DNA of 64,000 nucleotides. Source: Streptomyces pseudovenezuelae. GTDB taxonomy: Bacteria > Actinomycetota > Actinomycetes > Streptomycetales > Streptomycetaceae. The position numbers and the translations under genes are program-made. How positions within the stretch are numbered: position 1 is the first letter of the stretch; every line of letters starts with the position of its first letter. This document shows positions 59,975 to 64,000 of this stretch, one piece after another. The stretch is taken from the NCBI RefSeq assembly GCF_029892565.1, contig NZ_JARXVH010000002.1:343501-407500 (forward strand), in the 5' to 3' direction. The notes under the pieces are model-generated. The model had not been told where the DNA came from and did no database searches. It saw nothing but the letters and a program-made list of their open reading frames with translations.

Positions 59975-61264
59975 GTGGGACACGCTGACACCCTGCTGGC
60001 CATGGGCGGCGCGTTCCTGGCGGCCGCGTTGCTCGCGCGGCTCGGCGGCCGGATCGGGCTGCCGACGATCCCCCTTTTCATGCTCGCCGGGATCCTGCTC
60101 GGCCCGCACACCCCGGGCCTGGTCCTGGTGGAGGACGCGCACGACTTCGAGATGCTCTCCGCACTCGGTCTGGTGCTCCTGCTGTTCTACCTGGGCCTGG
60201 AGTTCCACCTCGACGACCTGCGCAGCGGCGGGCGGAGGCTGCTCTCCGCCGGTGGCATCTATCTGCTGCTGAACGTGGGCGCGGGCCTCGGATTCGGCTT
60301 CGCGCTCGGCTGGGGTGTACGCGAGGCGCTCGTGCTCGCCGGTGTCCTGGGGATCTCCTCGTCCGCGATCGTCACCAAGATCCTCATCGACCTCGGGCGC
60401 ATCGGCCGCCCCGAGACGCGGCTGATCCTCGGCGTCATCGTCGTGGAGGACATCTTCCTCGCGCTGTATCTCGCCGCGCTCCAGCCGGTCATCGGTGGTG
60501 CGGAGGGCATCGCCGAGATGGTTCTGCAGAGCGGGAAGGCGTTCGGGTTCCTGCTGGTGCTGGCCGCCGCCGCGCGCTACGGCACCCGCCTCGTCGGCCG
60601 CCTCATCGCGACCCGCGACAACGAACTGCTCGTCATCAGCTTCCTCGGCGCCGCCGTCCTGGTCGCCGGGGTCTCCGAGGTCCTCGGCGTCGCCGACGCG
60701 ATCGGCGCGTTCATGGTCGGTCTGATCCTGGCGGGTACGCCCTCCGCGCCCCGCATACGCGAACTGGTGCACCCCCTCCGTGACGCCTTCGCGGCCATCT
60801 TCTTCTTCGCCTTCGGCCTGGCCATCGACCCGGGCGACCTGGCTTCCGTCGCCGGACCGGTCGCCGCCGCGGCCGCACTGACCGTCGCGGTGAACATCGT
60901 CGCGGGCCTCCTCGTCGCCCGCCTGTACGGCTACGGCCTCGACACGGCCGCGGACATCGCCACCACCCTTGTGGCGCGCGGGGAGTTCGCGCTGATCCTG
61001 GCGGCGATGGCGACGAGCGCGGGGCTGGACGGGCGGCTCGCGCCATTCATCGCCGGATACGTGCTCGTGCTCGCGGTCCTCGGACCCGTGCTGGCGGGGC
61101 GGGCGGAGCTGCTTGCGCGTGTACTCCGAGCTGCGCGTGACGCGTTGCCGAGCGGGGGCGACCGCACCGAGGTGCCACCGGCGTCAGCGGAGCGGGAGGA
61201 GGTTCCGGCAGCGTCGGTTGCCACGGCCGGCTCGTCGGCGGTCGGTGCCGAGGCAGAGCGCTAA
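59975..61264 (+). CDS. Cation:proton antiporter, CPA2 (KefB/NapA-like) family
   Basis: The 429-residue protein has about 12 helices: LGGRIGLPTIPLFMLAGILLGP at the start, LLFYLGLEFHLDDL, GISSSAIVTKILIDLGRIGRPE, and the CPA2 core LVARGEFALILAAM. AGVLGISSSAIVTK corresponds to helices with the ion-translocating residues. It probably exports K+ or Na+ against H+. It lacks a TrkA-N (KTN) domain and no TrkA-C partner gene adjoins, unlike KhtTU. The C-terminal tail is Ala/Ser/Glu-rich. GTG 59975 has GGAGGTGA upstream. The leader hairpin may regulate it. Confidence 0.9.
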   Translation: MGHADTLLAMGGAFLAAALLARLGGRIGLPTIPLFMLAGILLGPHTPGLVLVEDAHDFEMLSALGLVLLLFYLGLEFHLDDLRSGGRRLLSAGGIYLLLNVGAGLGFGFALGWGVREALVLAGVLGISSSAIVTKILIDLGRIGRPETRLILGVIVVEDIFLALYLAALQPVIGGAEGIAEMVLQSGKAFGFLLVLAAAARYGTRLVGRLIATRDNELLVISFLGAAVLVAGVSEVLGVADAIGAFMVGLILAGTPSAPRIRELVHPLRDAFAAIFFFAFGLAIDPGDLASVAGPVAAAAALTVAVNIVAGLLVARLYGYGLDTAADIATTLVARGEFALILAAMATSAGLDGRLAPFIAGYVLVLAVLGPVLAGRAELLARVLRAARDALPSGGDRTEVPPASAEREEVPAASVATAGSSAVGAEAER

Positions 61265-61388
61265 CGGGGGCGCGGGGTCGGCCACTTGGGGAGTCCGGAG
61301 TCGAGCCTGATGGTGAGTGAGGTCGGGAGGAGGAAATGCTGAAGGAAGGCCCTGTCGAGGGCCCCGCCGGTTCTGGGAAGGAGCAGCC

Positions 61389-61682
61389 GTGCATCGGAAC
61401 GACGCCGAACGCCTGGCCGATCTTGAAGCGCGACTCGAACAGGACGATCCCCGATTCACCCACGCCCTGCGTGCCGGGCGCCCGGCACGGCCACGCGAGT
61501 ACCGGCGCACCGGCCTCTGGTACGGCCTCGCCGTCGGCGCGGCCGTGCTGATCGCCGGGGTCGTGGTGCCCGACGGACTCCTCATCGCCACGGGCCTGGT
61601 CCTCATGGGCATCGCCGCCCAGTTGCTGGACCCGCGCCAGGCACCGCCCAGGCGCCGGGGGAACCGGTCCGCGGGGCCGTGA
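61389..61682 (+). CDS. DUF3040 small membrane protein
   Basis: The 97-residue protein begins with an amphipathic helix (DAERLADLEARLEQDDPRFTHALRAG), typical of DUF3040, then two helices (GLWYGLAVGAAVLIAGVVV and GLLIATGLVLMGIAAQLL) and a basic tail (APPRRRGNR). DUF3040 is restricted to actinobacteria, function unknown. GTG 61389 has AAGGAG six bases upstream. A competing frame from ATG 61336, with a strong GGAGGAGG site, overlaps in another register and is probably non-coding or a leader peptide. Confidence 0.8.
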   Translation: MHRNDAERLADLEARLEQDDPRFTHALRAGRPARPREYRRTGLWYGLAVGAAVLIAGVVVPDGLLIATGLVLMGIAAQLLDPRQAPPRRRGNRSAGP

Positions 61683-61876
61683 CCGGCGCTGCCGTTCATG
61701 GTCGTCGACGTTCACCGCACCGCCTCCGGTGCCCCCGGCCCGGAGACAAGCCGGATCGACATAGCGCCACTCCCGTAACCCCTCCCACTCGCAGAGATCC
61801 CGTGGCGGAGCGCGCCCCGAACTGTGACCATGGCTGGCGTATGGCCCGTTGATCCGTCGACAGTTCGGGAGACGAC

Positions 61877-62932
61877 ATGCCGATCGGCCGGGTGGGACTC
61901 GTCGTGCACGGAGGTCGTCCCGAGGCGGTGACCGGTGCGGACACCGTGCGGGAGTGGTGCGCCGGGCACGGAATCGGCTGTGCCGACATCGATGTGTGGC
62001 AGGGACAGGGGAGCCGGCGCAGCGGCCGTGAGGAGATGCGGGCCGCCGGGATGCCCGACCTCATCGTGACCCTCGGCGGGGACGGCACCTTCCTGCGCGG
62101 GGCGCGTATCGCGGCCAAGAAGGACATCCAGGTCCTGGGCGTAGACCTCGGCAAGGTCGGCTTCCTCACCGAGACGGCCGTCGGCGACGTCGAAGAGGCG
62201 CTGGAGGCCGTGCACGCGGGCAGATCCACGTGCGAGGAACGCATGACGCTCACCATGCGGGCGTCGAAGCCGCTGGAGATGCCCTCCGACATGGAGGAGA
62301 TCCTCTGCTACGGGCGCGGACCGGCACTTCCGCCCCCGCCACAGGCGGACCTGGCGGAGGACGGCTGGGGCGTCGCCCTGGACGTCACCGCGCTGAACGA
62401 CATCGTGGTGGAGAAGCTGGCACGGGACCGCCAGGTGAGCCTCGGCGTGTACATCTCCGGGCGGCTGCTGGCGTCGTACTCGGCGGACGGCGCGATCGTC
62501 GCGACCCCGACCGGCTCGACCGCCTACAGCTTCGCCGCCGGCGGACCGGTGCTCTCACCCCGGATGCGGGCGGTGGTGTTCACCCCGGTTGCCCCGCACA
62601 TGACCTTCGACCGCACGGTGATCGCGAACGCGGACGAGCCGATCGCGCTGCGCGTCCTGCCGCACTCGGGCCGGGCCGCCGTCAGCGTCGACGGACAGCC
62701 GCGCGGCGTCCTCGAACCGGGCGACTGGATCGGCGTGATCGCGGCACCACGGCCCCTGCGGCTGGTCCGGCTGGCACCCGCCGACTTCTACGGCCGACTG
62801 CGCGAGCGCATGCGCCTCACCGACGCCCCCGCGACCGCCGCCGACGGCGAGTCGGAACCGCTGTTCCGACCCGCGAACCCCGTGCCGGACGACCTCAGCC
62901 ACCTTTACCTGCCCCCGCCGCAGACGACCTGA
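61877..62932 (+). CDS. NAD kinase
   Basis: The 351-residue protein phosphorylates NAD to NADP. GGDGTFLRGARI is the diagnostic ATP-NAD kinase motif, LGVDLGKVGFLTE and ALNDIVVEK follow, TPTGSTAYSFAAGGPVLSP is the conserved second motif, and SVDGQPRGVLEPGDWI completes the C-terminal barrel. It is longer than many bacterial NadK by an insert (about 138-160, LCYGRGPALPPPPQ) and a C-terminal extension. GGGAG lies five bases before ATG 61877. It is not in the usual recN/tlyA context of the actinomycete housekeeping NadK, so it may be an additional copy. Confidence 0.92.
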   Translation: MPIGRVGLVVHGGRPEAVTGADTVREWCAGHGIGCADIDVWQGQGSRRSGREEMRAAGMPDLIVTLGGDGTFLRGARIAAKKDIQVLGVDLGKVGFLTETAVGDVEEALEAVHAGRSTCEERMTLTMRASKPLEMPSDMEEILCYGRGPALPPPPQADLAEDGWGVALDVTALNDIVVEKLARDRQVSLGVYISGRLLASYSADGAIVATPTGSTAYSFAAGGPVLSPRMRAVVFTPVAPHMTFDRTVIANADEPIALRVLPHSGRAAVSVDGQPRGVLEPGDWIGVIAAPRPLRLVRLAPADFYGRLRERMRLTDAPATAADGESEPLFRPANPVPDDLSHLYLPPPQTT

Positions 62933-63030
62933 CTCGCGCACGCGCCGGACGTGCGGGGACGGTCGGGCCGGGCGCCGGGTGGCCCGCACCCGTCCTGCTC
63001 CGCAGGTCGGGCCTGCGTAACCTGTTCGGC

Positions 63031-63987
63031 GTGTCAGCCTCTCGCCTCCGCCATGTCGCCGTGCTCGTCCTCGAAGGCGCGAAGCCCCTGGACGTCGGGA
63101 TTCCGGCGCAGGTGTTCTCGACGAGGGGGAGCATGCCGTACGAGGTACGGCTGTGCGGGGCCGCGCCCGGACTGGTGACCGGCGGCGACGGGCTGTCGTA
63201 CCACGTGGCCCATGGTCTGGACGCGCTGGCGTGGGCCGATATCGTCTTCATCCCCGGCTACCGTTTCCCGGACCGTGAGGACCCGCCCCGGCCCGTCGTC
63301 GACGCGCTGATCGCCGCGCACGACCGGGGCGCGCGGCTCGCCGCCATCTCGACGGGCGCCTTCGCGCTCGCGGCCACCGGTCTGCTCGACGGCAAGCGCG
63401 CCACGACCCACTGGCACTACACGCGGGCGCTCACCGCGAAACACCCGGAGATCCGGGTCGACGAGAACGTGCTCTTCGTCGACGAGGGCACCGTTCTGAC
63501 CTCGGCCGGCGCCGCCTCCGGCATCGACCTGTGCCTGCACATCCTGCGCGGCGACCTGGGCGTGGCCGCCTCGAACCACGCGGCCCGGCGCCTGGTCGCG
63601 GCCCCCTACCGCAGCGGCGGTCAGGCGCAGTACGTGCCGCGCAGCGTGCCCGAACCGCTGGGCGAGCGGTTCGCCGCCACCCGGGAGTGGGCCCTGCACC
63701 GGCTCGATGACCCGCTCACCCTGGAGACGCTGGCCGGGCACGCGGGCGTTTCGGAGCGCACGTTCTCCAGGCGGTTCGCCGAGGACACCGGCTACACGCC
63801 GATGCAGTGGGTCATGCGGGCCCGCATCGACCGGGCGCGTGAACTCCTGGAGCGTTCGCAGCGGAGCGTGGAGCAGATCGCAGCGGATGTGGGCCTCGGC
63901 ACCGGCGCGAATCTGCGGCTGCACTTCCAGCGCATCCTCGGCACGACGCCGAGCGAGTACCGGCGCACTTTCGCCCGGGGCGAGTAG
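63031..63987 (+). CDS. GlxA-family transcriptional regulator (DJ-1/PfpI + AraC)
   Basis: The 318-residue protein has a DJ-1/PfpI amidase-like domain (about 5-185: VAVLVLEGAKPLDVGIPAQVF, ISTGAFALAATGLLDGKRATTHW, VLTSAGAASGIDLCLHIL) and an AraC helix-turn-helix domain (about 210-315: LTLETLAGHAGVSERTFSRRFAEDTGYTPMQWV and VEQIAADVGLGTGANLRLHFQRILGTTPSEYRR). The DJ-1 elbow has Thr-Gly instead of Cys, so it is likely a sensor, not an enzyme. GTG 63031 lacks a clear binding site and could be leaderless. No target gene is in view before the window ends. Confidence 0.9.
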   Translation: MSASRLRHVAVLVLEGAKPLDVGIPAQVFSTRGSMPYEVRLCGAAPGLVTGGDGLSYHVAHGLDALAWADIVFIPGYRFPDREDPPRPVVDALIAAHDRGARLAAISTGAFALAATGLLDGKRATTHWHYTRALTAKHPEIRVDENVLFVDEGTVLTSAGAASGIDLCLHILRGDLGVAASNHAARRLVAAPYRSGGQAQYVPRSVPEPLGERFAATREWALHRLDDPLTLETLAGHAGVSERTFSRRFAEDTGYTPMQWVMRARIDRARELLERSQRSVEQIAADVGLGTGANLRLHFQRILGTTPSEYRRTFARGE

Positions 63988-64000
63988 CGGGCAGGCGGAC

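Overview
The window is 64 kb of very GC-rich DNA typical of a Streptomyces chromosome. Evidence for this: about 50 tightly packed genes with strong third-position G/C, frequent GTG and TTG starts, four-base ATGA/GTGA gene overlaps, Tat and lipoprotein signals, families largely confined to actinomycetes (XRE-DUF5753 plus DUF397, DUF574 methyltransferases, RsbW-like ATPases, SpoIIE-type PP2C phosphatases, an LAETG cell-wall protein, DUF3040), and two genes with the rare TTA leucine codon read by the bldA tRNA. I saw no rRNA, tRNA, insertion sequence, phage segment, CRISPR array or replication origin.

Layout, left to right. 1-4657: end of an unknown gene, a secreted serine hydrolase, and a reverse-strand rare-ketose operon (tagatose/psicose-type 3-epimerase, ribulokinase, and an araD copy broken by an internal deletion plus a frameshift). 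4841-7279: a two-gene signalling operon coding for a degenerate FHA-like protein and a membrane Ser/Thr kinase whose outer part is a lytic-transglycosylase-like domain. 7287-13732: secreted SH3-type proteins, phosphoglucomutase, a PP2C phosphatase, a bare MASE1 membrane sensor and a small exported protein. 13897-17319: a class II aldolase and a large secreted M4 metalloprotease with a P domain. 17326-23731: a complete importer operon (binding lipoprotein, two permeases, ATPase) ending in a fused HAD phosphatase-EEP phosphodiesterase, with a divergent GntR/UTRA regulator and a perfect operator palindrome.

23780-27145: a secreted GH10 xylanase fused to a GH62 domain that has lost its predicted catalytic base, with a TTA codon in the signal peptide and two palindromes upstream, opposite a sortase-anchored surface protein. 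27170-36456: a short-chain dehydrogenase, a small conserved protein, and a six-gene peptide-type ABC import operon that also encodes a CocE/X-Pro hydrolase and a TetR regulator. 36485-46946: an NAD-binding oxidoreductase, a FUSC-type membrane protein, two MFS transporters, an MHYT sensor, a membrane kinase with a PQQ propeller, and a secreted expansin-like protein. 47165-54659: a DUF1330 protein, a 26-bp-period repeat array, an FAD oxidoreductase, a Tat-exported propeller-amidohydrolase, a lamin-tail secreted protein and a DUF899 protein.

54707-59765 is a dense regulatory island: DUF574 methyltransferase, DUF397 and XRE in one ATGA-coupled operon, a divergent TTA-containing RsbW-like ATPase, a convergent GAF-PP2C phosphatase, and a second DUF574 methyltransferase diverging from the phosphatase. 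59851-63987 carries a CPA2 antiporter with a long leader hairpin, a DUF3040 membrane protein, an NAD kinase and a GlxA-type AraC regulator. The best candidates for undescribed biology are the HAD-EEP importer operon, the 54.7-59.8 kb regulatory island, the kinase-transglycosylase fusion and the GH10/pseudo-GH62 enzyme.
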